Assembly: GCA_003521145.1 (NCBI GenBank)
Contig: DOTL01000076.1
Location: 1 to 12,734, forward strand
Direction of reading: 5' to 3'
Length of the DNA stretch: 12,734 nucleotides
From: Streptococcus sp.
GTDB taxonomy: Bacteria; Bacillota; Bacilli; Lactobacillales; Streptococcaceae
A model generated the notes under the pieces. It was given only the letters and a program-made list of their open reading frames with translations, made no database searches and was not told the DNA's origin. This document shows positions 6,988-12,734 of this stretch, piece by piece; positions within the stretch are counted from its first letter, which is position 1; every line of letters begins with the position of its first letter. The translations under genes and the position numbers were made by a program.

Positions 6988-8811
6988 ATGTCTAAAATCA
7001 TTGGTATTGACTTAGGTACAACAAACTCAGCAGTAGCAGTTCTTGAAGGAACTGAATCAAAAATTATCACAAACCCAGAAGGTAACCGCACAACTCCATC
7101 TGTTGTGTCATTCAAAAATGGTGAAATCATCGTTGGTGACGCTGCAAAACGTCAAGCAGTAACAAATCCAGATACCATCATCTCTATCAAATCTAAGATG
7201 GGTACTTCTGAAAAAGTTTCTGCAAACGGTAAAGAATACACACCACAAGAGATTTCAGCTATGATTCTTCAATACTTGAAAGGTTATGCTGAAGATTACC
7301 TTGGTGAAAAAGTAACCAAAGCCGTTATTACAGTTCCTGCTTACTTCAACGATGCTCAACGTCAAGCAACTAAAGACGCTGGTAAAATTGCTGGTCTTGA
7401 AGTAGAACGTATCGTTAACGAACCAACAGCAGCAGCCCTTGCTTATGGTTTGGATAAGACTGATAAAGAAGAAAAAATCTTGGTATTCGACCTTGGTGGT
7501 GGTACATTCGACGTATCTATCCTTGAACTTGGTGACGGTGTCTTTGACGTATTGGCAACTGCAGGGGATAACAAACTCGGTGGTGATGACTTTGACCAAA
7601 AAATCATCGACCACATGGTTGAAGAATTCAAGAAAGAAAATGGTATCGACTTGTCAACAGACAAGATGGCTCTTCAACGTTTGAAAGACGCAGCTGAAAA
7701 AGCTAAGAAAGACCTTTCTGGTGTCACTTCAACACAAATCAGCTTGCCATTCATCACTGCTGGTGAGGCTGGACCTCTTCACTTGGAAATGACATTGACT
7801 CGTGCGAAATTCGATGATTTGACTCGTGACCTTGTAGAACGTACGAAATCTCCAGTTCGTCAAGCCCTTTCAGATGCAGGTTTGAGCTTGTCAGATATTG
7901 ACGAGGTCATCCTTGTCGGTGGTTCAACTCGTATCCCTGCTGTCGTAGAAGCTGTTAAAGCTGAAACTGGTAAAGAACCAAATAAATCAGTTAACCCTGA
8001 TGAAGTAGTTGCCATGGGTGCTGCTATCCAAGGTGGTGTTATTACTGGTGATGTCAAAGACGTTGTCCTTCTTGACGTAACTCCATTGTCACTTGGTATC
8101 GAAACAATGGGTGGAGTGTTCACAAAACTTATTGACCGCAACACTACTATTCCAACATCTAAATCACAAGTCTTCTCAACTGCAGCAGATAACCAACCAG
8201 CCGTTGATATCCACGTTCTTCAAGGGGAACGCCCAATGGCAGCAGATAACAAGACTCTTGGACGTTTCCAATTGACTGACATCCCTGCTGCACCTCGTGG
8301 TATCCCACAAATCGAAGTTACTTTCGATATTGATAAGAACGGTATCGTATCTGTTAAAGCTAAAGACCTTGGAACTCAAAAAGAACAAACAATTGTCATC
8401 CAATCTAACTCTGGTTTGACAGACGAAGAAATTGAAAAGATGATGAAAGATGCTGAAGCAAATGCTGAAGCGGATGCAAAACGTAAAGAAGAAGTAGATC
8501 TTCGTAACGAAGTTGACCAAGCTATCTTTGCGACTGAAAAGACAATCAAAGAAACAGAGGGTAAAGGCTTCGACACAGAACGTGATGCTGCTCAATCAGC
8601 ACTTGATGATCTTAAGAAAGCTCAAGAATCAGGTAATCTTGATGACATGAAGGCTAAATTGGAAGCTCTTAACGAAAAAGCCCAAGCTCTTGCAATTAAA
8701 CTTTACGAACAAGCTGCAGCAGCACAACAGGCTCAAGCAGGAGCAGAAGGTGCACAAACAGCAGATGACTCAGGCGACGATGTCGTAGACGGAGAGTTTA
8801 CTGAAAAGTAA
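6988..8811 (+). CDS. dnaK: Chaperone protein DnaK (Hsp70)
   Basis: DnaK is the cytoplasmic Hsp70 that binds exposed hydrophobic stretches in an ATP-driven cycle with DnaJ and GrpE. The 607-residue product has the nucleotide-binding domain motifs IIGIDLGTTNSAVAVLEG (residues 4-21), FDLGGGTFDVSIL and VILVGGSTRIPAV, the linker region VVLLDVTPLSLGIE, the substrate-binding domain (VFSTAADNQPAVDIHVLQGE) and an alanine/glutamine-rich tail ending DDVVDGEFTEK. Its length is normal for Gram-positive DnaK. It has a good ribosome binding site (AAAAGGGG, 6972-6979) and its codon use is strongly biased to common codons, as expected for an abundant protein. It is the third gene of the CIRCE-controlled operon. 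It is intact. Confidence 0.98.
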   Translation: MSKIIGIDLGTTNSAVAVLEGTESKIITNPEGNRTTPSVVSFKNGEIIVGDAAKRQAVTNPDTIISIKSKMGTSEKVSANGKEYTPQEISAMILQYLKGYAEDYLGEKVTKAVITVPAYFNDAQRQATKDAGKIAGLEVERIVNEPTAAALAYGLDKTDKEEKILVFDLGGGTFDVSILELGDGVFDVLATAGDNKLGGDDFDQKIIDHMVEEFKKENGIDLSTDKMALQRLKDAAEKAKKDLSGVTSTQISLPFITAGEAGPLHLEMTLTRAKFDDLTRDLVERTKSPVRQALSDAGLSLSDIDEVILVGGSTRIPAVVEAVKAETGKEPNKSVNPDEVVAMGAAIQGGVITGDVKDVVLLDVTPLSLGIETMGGVFTKLIDRNTTIPTSKSQVFSTAADNQPAVDIHVLQGERPMAADNKTLGRFQLTDIPAAPRGIPQIEVTFDIDKNGIVSVKAKDLGTQKEQTIVIQSNSGLTDEEIEKMMKDAEANAEADAKRKEEVDLRNEVDQAIFATEKTIKETEGKGFDTERDAAQSALDDLKKAQESGNLDDMKAKLEALNEKAQALAIKLYEQAAAAQQAQAGAEGAQTADDSGDDVVDGEFTEK

Positions 8812-8840
8812 CTCTATAATAATATCATTGGAGGAGCATT

Positions 8841-9161
8841 GTGGCTTCAAAAGAGGATAGAAAGTATATTGGTAGATATATCGATATCGAGGGAACTCGA
8901 TTAAGTGATGATACCGAACTCTTGATTGACTTTATTGATAATATCAATAGCTATAATGATATAGTAAAAGAAAGCAGAGAGACTGGCATTTCTTCTGAAG
9001 GAAAGTTTACTCGTATAATCAGAGATGAATATATAATTAATGGTAATTATACAATTACATATATCAATAGCTACCGGGATGATGATGGTCAGACTGGTGA
9101 ATACACAGAGGAACTTACATCAGCACGTGAAATAGTTGATGTTTTAAAGGAAGTTTTTTGA
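8841..9161 (+). CDS. Hypothetical protein between dnaK and dnaJ
   Basis: I do not recognise this 106-residue protein. It starts at a GTG preceded by GGAGGAG (8830-8836), a strong ribosome binding site, 29 bases after dnaK and with no terminator between, so it should be the fourth gene of the heat-shock operon. It is acidic, contains no cysteine, no signal peptide and no membrane segment, and is likely cytoplasmic. Two similar patches (DNINSYND and TYINSYRDD) are encoded by a 13-base direct repeat (8941-8953 and 9061-9073) exactly 40 codons apart, which hints at an old internal duplication. Its base and codon use is more AT-rich than dnaK and dnaJ, with rare ATA codons, suggesting either low expression or recent acquisition. 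The good ribosome binding site and clean ending argue that it is real. Confidence 0.75.
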   Translation: MASKEDRKYIGRYIDIEGTRLSDDTELLIDFIDNINSYNDIVKESRETGISSEGKFTRIIRDEYIINGNYTITYINSYRDDDGQTGEYTEELTSAREIVDVLKEVF

Positions 9162-9184
9162 GATAGGTTCCTCTTTTGCTTATT

Positions 9185-9220
9185 AAAGAGGAGTCGGTTT
9201 TCAATTCCGGCTCCTCTTTT
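9185..9220 (+). terminator. Strong terminator of the hrcA-dnaK operon, with an alternative upstream hairpin
   Basis: AAAGAGGAGTCGG (9185-9197) pairs with CCGGCTCCTCTTT (9207-9219) with one G-T pair around a nine-base loop; the T run is short (CTTTT). The left arm can instead pair with TCCTCTTT at 9169-9176, which is transcribed first. The two hairpins exclude each other, as in attenuators. Whether this is used is unknown. Confidence 0.75.
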
Positions 9221-9248
9221 GGAGAATGTAAAAGATAGAAAGTTGAAG

Positions 9249-9277
9249 TTGAGCTAGTAGTTGCTTTATTTTATATT
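9249..9277 (+). promoter_or_regulatory. Candidate SigA promoter for dnaJ
   Basis: TTGAGC (9249-9254) and TATATT (9272-9277) are 17 bases apart, giving four and five of six matches to consensus. A transcript from here would carry a leader of about 185 bases before dnaJ. No CIRCE site is visible between 9162 and 9468, so dnaJ may not be directly HrcA-controlled from this promoter. Confidence 0.4.
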
Positions 9278-9348
9278 TATAGATAATAAGAACCAAAAGC
9301 GTTCTAAGCTTCTAGCTTGTTTTACAATAAAATAGAAAGGAACAAAGA

Positions 9349-9456
9349 GTGTTCGAGAAATTGAACACGAGCGGAAAGCCAGGAAATTAGATAAACCTCC
9401 TAAAAAAACATGATTTCTTGTCGGTTTCCTAAATTTCAGTCGCGTTCTGTTCGCTC
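9349..9456. repeat. Long imperfect palindrome in the dnaJ leader (possible dispersed element or structured RNA)
   Basis: The stretch contains a small perfect hairpin, GTGTTC (9349-9354) with GAACAC (9363-9368), followed by a large imperfect inverted repeat: GAGCG (9369-9373) with CGCTC (9452-9456), GAAATT (9383-9388) with AATTTC (9432-9437) and AAACC (9393-9397) with GGTTT (9423-9427). It ends 12 bases before the dnaJ start. An AAAGGAAC sequence that resembles a ribosome binding site lies just upstream (9337-9344), as if the element separated it from the start codon. Whether it is mobile, a repeat found elsewhere in the genome or a regulatory RNA cannot be told from this window. Confidence 0.55.
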
Positions 9457-9468
9457 TTAGTATCTTGT

Positions 9469-10602
9469 ATGAACAATACCGAATATTACGATCGTCTTGG
9501 GGTATCTAAGGATGCCTCTCAAGATGAAATTAAACGTGCCTATCGTAAGATGTCTAAGAAATACCACCCAGACATTAATAAAGAACCAGGTGCGGAAGAA
9601 AAATATAAAGAGGTCCAAGAGGCTTATGAAACTTTAAGTGATGACCAAAAACGTGCAGCCTATGACCAATACGGACCAGATGGTGCGAATGGTTTTGGTG
9701 GTCAAGGAGGCTTTGGAGGCTTCGATGGTGGTGCAGGCTTTGGAGGTTTTGAGGATATCTTCTCTAGCTTCTTTGGTGGTGGTGCTACTCGTAACCCTAA
9801 TGCTCCACGTCAAGGTGATGATCTTCAGTACCGTGTCAACCTAAGCTTCGAAGAGGCGATTTTTGGTGCCGAAAAAGAAGTGCACTATAATCGTGAAGCG
9901 ATATGTAAGACATGTTCAGGATCTGGTGCAAAACCTGGAACAAGCCCTGTAACTTGTGGTCGCTGTCATGGTCAAGGGGTTATCAATGTTGATACGCAAA
10001 CACCACTTGGTATGATGCGTCGTCAAGTAACCTGTGATGTCTGTCATGGAACAGGTCAAGAAATTAAAGAGCCATGTCAAACCTGTCATGGAACAGGACA
10101 TGAAAAACAAAGCCACAAAGTATCTGTCAATATTCCAGCAGGTGTTGAAACAGGTCAACAAATCCGTCTTGCAGGTCAAGGTGAGGCTGGTTTCAATGGT
10201 GGTCCTTATGGAGACCTCTTTGTAATCATCAATGTTAATCCAAGCGATAAATTTACGCGTGATGGATCAACAATTTACTATACACTTAATATTTCCTTTG
10301 TCCAAGCAGCCCTTGGTGATACTGTCGAAGTACCAACGGTTCACGGAAATGTTGAGATGACCATCCCAGCAGGAACTCAAACAGGCAAAACTTTCCGTCT
10401 AAAAGGAAAGGGTGCTCCACGTCTTCGTGGAGGTTCACAAGGAGACCAACACGTTACAGTTAAGATTGTAACTCCTACGAAGCTAAATGATGCTCAAAAA
10501 GAAGCTCTCCTTGCATTCGCCAAAGCAAGTGGTGACGAAAAAATCGCACCACAGAAAAAAGGTTTCTTCAATAAGGTAAAGGATGCTTTAGAAGATTTAT
10601 AG
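9469..10602 (+). CDS. dnaJ: Chaperone protein DnaJ (Hsp40)
   Basis: DnaJ delivers unfolded proteins to DnaK and stimulates its ATPase. The 377-residue product has a J domain with the essential HPD (residues 33-35), a glycine/phenylalanine-rich segment (about 72-105), four CxxCxGxG zinc-binding repeats (CKTCSGSG, CGRCHGQG, CDVCHGTG, CQTCHGTG) and the C-terminal substrate-binding domains ending KKGFFNKVKDALEDL. It is full length and intact. The start MNNTEYYDRLGVSK is the expected N-terminus, yet no ribosome binding site is visible in the bases before it (CTTAGTATCTTGT). It is separated from dnaK by an unknown gene, a terminator and a palindromic leader, so it is probably expressed apart from the hrcA operon, at least in part. 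Confidence 0.97.
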   Translation: MNNTEYYDRLGVSKDASQDEIKRAYRKMSKKYHPDINKEPGAEEKYKEVQEAYETLSDDQKRAAYDQYGPDGANGFGGQGGFGGFDGGAGFGGFEDIFSSFFGGGATRNPNAPRQGDDLQYRVNLSFEEAIFGAEKEVHYNREAICKTCSGSGAKPGTSPVTCGRCHGQGVINVDTQTPLGMMRRQVTCDVCHGTGQEIKEPCQTCHGTGHEKQSHKVSVNIPAGVETGQQIRLAGQGEAGFNGGPYGDLFVIINVNPSDKFTRDGSTIYYTLNISFVQAALGDTVEVPTVHGNVEMTIPAGTQTGKTFRLKGKGAPRLRGGSQGDQHVTVKIVTPTKLNDAQKEALLAFAKASGDEKIAPQKKGFFNKVKDALEDL

Positions 10603-10605
10603 AGG

Positions 10606-10632
10606 AAGGACGCTTAATGCGTCTTTTTCTTT
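10606..10632 (+). terminator. Rho-independent terminator of dnaJ
   Basis: AAGGACGC (10606-10613) pairs with GCGTCTTT (10619-10626), with one G-T pair, around a TTAAT loop. It is followed by a long T-rich run. It starts four bases after the dnaJ stop codon. Confidence 0.88.
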
Positions 10633-10693
10633 TTTGCCAGAAACTGTATGGGGTCAGTTGGTAATCTACCTACTTTTTATCCTTGAAAAAATC

Positions 10694-10702
10694 TGATATG
10701 AT
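10694..10702 (+). promoter_or_regulatory. Extended -10 promoter of truA, consistent with a leaderless transcript
   Basis: TGATATGAT is an extended -10 whose last base lies six bases before the truA ATG, so transcription would start at or next to the A of the start codon. No ribosome binding site precedes truA, which fits a leaderless mRNA. The -35 region (around 10674-10679) is poor. Confidence 0.5.
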
Positions 10703-10708
10703 AATTCT

Positions 10709-11455
10709 ATGGTTAGATACAATGCGACAATTTCCTATGATGGTACACTTTTCTCAGGTTTTCAAAGACAACCAAATGCACGTTCTGTTCAAGAAGAGCT
10801 TGAAAAGACTCTATTATGGTTAAATAGCGGTACACCCGTCACCGTTCATGGAGCGGGTCGGACAGATGCAGGTGTTCATGCCTATGGACAAGTTGTCCAC
10901 TTCGATTTGCCTCAGGAGCGAGATCCAGAGAAGTTACGTTTCGGTTTAGATACGCAATGTCCAGATGACATTGATGTTGTTAGTATCGAACTTGTATCGG
11001 AGGAATTCCATGCACGATATAATAAACACAGTAAAACTTATGAGTTTCTAGTAGATGCAGGGAGACCTAAGAACCCTATGATGCGTAATTATGCGACCTA
11101 CTATCCCTACCCTCTAAGTTTAGCACCTATGCAGGAGGCTGCTAAGGATTTGGTTGGCACACATGATTTTACAGGCTTCACAGCTTCAGGAACTTCTGTA
11201 GAAAATAAAGTACGCACAATCACACAAGCTAGTGTATCTATTGATGAGAAAACTGGATTTTATATCTTTACTTTTTCTGGCAATGGTTTTCTCTATAAGC
11301 AAGTTAGAAATATGGTCGGCACCTTGTTGAAGATTGGCAATGGTCGCATGCCTGTTTCGCAAGTGAAGACAGTGTTGGAAAGTCGTGACCGTAATCTTGC
11401 AGGACCAACGGCAGCAGGAAATGGGCTATATTTAAAGGAGATAAGGTATGAGTGA
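10709..11455 (+). CDS. truA: tRNA pseudouridine(38-40) synthase TruA
   Basis: TruA converts uridines 38, 39 and 40 in the anticodon stem-loop of many tRNAs to pseudouridine. The 248-residue product has the N-terminal YDGTLFSGFQRQP, the catalytic RTDAGVHA (51-58, with D53 as the catalytic aspartate), the central LVGTHDFTGFTASG and the C-terminal GNGFLYKQVRNMVGTLLKIG motif. Length and all motifs are normal. The start codon has no ribosome binding site and lies right behind a -10 box. The 3' end overlaps the next gene by eight bases, so truA, the kinase and the ECF gene form one unit. In other streptococci truA is also followed by a ThiD-like kinase. Confidence 0.96.
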   Translation: MVRYNATISYDGTLFSGFQRQPNARSVQEELEKTLLWLNSGTPVTVHGAGRTDAGVHAYGQVVHFDLPQERDPEKLRFGLDTQCPDDIDVVSIELVSEEFHARYNKHSKTYEFLVDAGRPKNPMMRNYATYYPYPLSLAPMQEAAKDLVGTHDFTGFTASGTSVENKVRTITQASVSIDEKTGFYIFTFSGNGFLYKQVRNMVGTLLKIGNGRMPVSQVKTVLESRDRNLAGPTAAGNGLYLKEIRYE

Positions 11456-12209
11456 TGAATTGATTTTAGCGATTTCAGGGAATGACATTTTTAGTGGTGG
11501 CGGACTTCATGCAGATTTAGCGACATTTACCACAAACAAACAGCATGGATTTGTGGCCCTTACCTGTCTAACAGCTATGACTGAGAATGGTTTTGAGGTC
11601 ATTCCGGTTGATGCTAATGTTTTTAAACAACAACTTGACTCACTAAAAGATGTCCCATTCTCAGCAATTAAAATTGGTTTGTTGCCTAACGTTGAAATCG
11701 CAGAATTAACGTTGGATTTTGTTAAAAAACATTCTGATATACCAATTGTCTTGGATCCCGTTTTAGTATGTAAGGAGACTCATGACGTTGAAGTTTCTCA
11801 ACTACGTGATGAATTGGTTAAATTTTTCCCTTATATCACGGTTATTACTCCGAATTTACCTGAAGTCGAACTGCTTATAGATAGAAAGGTCAAGACCCTT
11901 GATGATATGAAGCATGCGGCTAGCTATCTCAATGAATTAGGTGCTAAAACTGTCGTTATTAAGGGTGGAAACCGCTTAGATGGTACTAAAGCGATAGATG
12001 TCTTTTATGATGGAACAGACTACAAATTGTTTGAAGAAACTGTGCTAGACAAAAATAATACCGGTGCAGGATGTACATTTGCTTCAAGTATAGCTAGTGA
12101 ATTAGTCAAAGGATGTTCAGAAACTGAAGCTGTAGCTAATGCTAAAGCCTTTGTTTTTGAATCAATTAAACAATCAAATGAATTTGGAGTAGTTCAATAT
12201 GCAAAATAA
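11448..12209 (+). CDS. ThiD/PdxK-family kinase (pyridoxine or hydroxymethylpyrimidine kinase)
   Basis: This 253-residue protein belongs to the ribokinase-like ThiD/PdxK family and should phosphorylate the hydroxymethyl group of a B6 vitamer or of the thiamine precursor HMP. It shows ISGNDIFSGGGLHAD (9-23), VLDPVLVCKE (101-110), TPNLPEVELL (134-143), KGGN (172-175) and NTGAGCTF (204-211), whose cysteine (C209) sits where ThiD-type and Gram-positive ThiD-like pyridoxal kinases have one. Sequence alone does not settle the substrate. Next to an ECF S component, a role in trapping an imported vitamin is likely; B6 is my preference. The gene has an ideal ribosome binding site, AAAGGAG (11434-11440), overlaps truA by eight bases and the next gene by 11. 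It is intact. Confidence 0.88.
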   Translation: MSDELILAISGNDIFSGGGLHADLATFTTNKQHGFVALTCLTAMTENGFEVIPVDANVFKQQLDSLKDVPFSAIKIGLLPNVEIAELTLDFVKKHSDIPIVLDPVLVCKETHDVEVSQLRDELVKFFPYITVITPNLPEVELLIDRKVKTLDDMKHAASYLNELGAKTVVIKGGNRLDGTKAIDVFYDGTDYKLFEETVLDKNNTGAGCTFASSIASELVKGCSETEAVANAKAFVFESIKQSNEFGVVQYAK

Positions 12210-12673
12210 GAAAACAAAAGAACTAACATTATTAGCTATCTTAACGGCTTTATCGGTGACCTTTGGATTCGTAGCTAAAATTCTGACTCCAACAGGGCTT
12301 TTAACTTTGGTAGATGCAGGAATCTACTTCACAGCCTTTTATCTTGGGAAGAAAGAGGGGGGCAATTGTGGGAGGACTGTCTGCTTTTCTGATAAATCTG
12401 CTATCATCTGGTCCGCAATGAATGTTTATTAGTTTGTTAATCCATGGTGCACAAGGTTATTTTGCTGGATTTAAAGGGAACTATCGTATCCTAGGTCTTC
12501 TGATTCCTACCATTGTGATGATGGGTGTCTATGCACTTGCTTCAGTATTTATGTATGGAACAGGAGCTTCAATCGCAGAAGTGATCCCTAATTTCTGCCA
12601 AAACGCTCTTGGCCCAGTCGTTGGATGGGTATTGTATCAAGGATTCAAAAAGGTTCAATCTAAAAAAGGGTAA
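12199..12673 (+). pseudogene. ECF transporter S component (vitamin uptake, possibly B6), frameshift plus nonsense
   Basis: The first frame reads LTLLAILTALSVTFGFVAKI, LTLVDAGIYFTAFYLGKKEGG, typical of the small membrane S components that give ECF transporters their substrate specificity. After the run of six G at 12357-12362 the frame is lost; with five G it continues GAIVGGLSAFLINLLSSGPQ. That frame then hits TGA (12419-12421), where related proteins are expected to have tryptophan (TGG), and goes on MFISLLIHGAQGYFAGF to a natural end. An intact protein would be about 157 residues with several membrane helices. An ATG directly follows the TGA and might restart translation, but the product would lack the first helices. 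The start has GGAG (12186-12189) and overlaps the kinase by 11 bases, so the pair is co-expressed. Two lesions make a true pseudogene likely. Confidence 0.8.
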
Positions 12674-12691
12674 TAGTTTTACTAAACCCTA

Positions 12692-12720
12692 TTGACAAGT
12701 ATTGATTTGGGTGATAAGAT
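12692..12720 (+). promoter_or_regulatory. Strong SigA promoter for a gene beyond the window
   Basis: A perfect -35 TTGACA (12692-12697) and an extended -10 TGATAAGAT (12712-12720) have the ideal 17-base spacing. No CDS follows inside the window. A weak hairpin with GGGT (12668-12671) and ACCC (12686-12689) precedes it, without a T run, so I see no clear terminator of the ECF gene. Confidence 0.65.
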
Positions 12721-12734
12721 ATAAAAGTTCTCTT

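Noticed and set aside
7255..7614. Antisense open frames opposite dnaK (also 7860-8144 and 8176-8595)
   Set aside because: They are opposite a strongly codon-biased gene, lack ribosome binding sites and look like shadows of the dnaK reading frame.
8926..8957. Promoter-like TTGACT and TATAAT inside the hypothetical gene
   Set aside because: The spacing is 20 bases, outside the useful range, and the region is AT-rich coding sequence where such matches are expected. The nearby TATTGATA/TATCAATA palindrome is also likely chance.
9162..9468. A third CIRCE or a CtsR site in front of dnaJ
   Set aside because: No sequence close to TTAGCACTC-N9-GAGTGCTAA or to tandem GGTCAAA heptads was found there.
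9266..9480. Minus-strand open frame through the dnaJ leader
   Set aside because: It has no convincing start codon or ribosome binding site; a structured or repeated element explains the region better than a protein.

Overview
The window reads as a low-GC streptococcal chromosome, most likely Streptococcus thermophilus or a close relative in the salivarius group. This rests on remembered protein similarity (HrcA, GrpE, DnaK, DnaJ, TruA, LdcB-like carboxypeptidase), on AGGAGG-type ribosome binding sites, and on several freshly broken genes, a known trait of S. thermophilus. All genes lie on the + strand. I found no CRISPR array, rRNA, tRNA, transposase or phage gene.

Layout. 1-985 is the remnant of a CapA-family (PgsA-like) metallophosphatase with a frameshift, an in-frame stop and an apparent internal deletion, followed by a terminator. 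986-1309 is intergenic and holds an unexpected cluster of DnaA-box-like sequences, then an AT-rich stretch and a promoter. 1310-2931 carries a two-gene unit, an ACT-domain protein plus a DUF711/PFL-like protein. 3047-5117 carries a compact unit: a phosphoglycerate mutase-family gene (frameshifted in a run of six G), an intact membrane-anchored LdcB/VanY-type carboxypeptidase and a glucosaminidase-type wall hydrolase whose membrane anchor is out of frame with its start codon. A strong terminator follows.

5173-8811 is the class I heat-shock operon hrcA-grpE-dnaK. Two CIRCE operators flank its SigA promoter. 8841-9161 is an unrecognised 106-residue protein placed between dnaK and dnaJ, followed by a strong terminator that could be remodelled by an alternative hairpin. 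9221-9468 is a leader containing a candidate promoter and a long imperfect palindrome that ends just before the dnaJ start codon; no Shine-Dalgarno sequence is visible there. dnaJ (9469-10602) has its own terminator. 10709-12673 is truA (apparently leaderless), a ThiD/PdxK-type vitamin kinase, and a broken ECF-transporter S component, all overlapping. The window ends in a good promoter for a gene outside it.

How the genes work together. HrcA represses its own operon through CIRCE; GrpE, DnaK and DnaJ form the Hsp70 chaperone machine. The carboxypeptidase and glucosaminidase both act on peptidoglycan. The kinase and S component look like a vitamin (probably B6 or HMP) uptake-and-trapping pair in which the uptake half is damaged.

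No complete, clearly undescribed system is visible. The best leads are the DnaA-box cluster, the dnaJ leader element and the orphan gene beside it, and the set of single-base homopolymer lesions.
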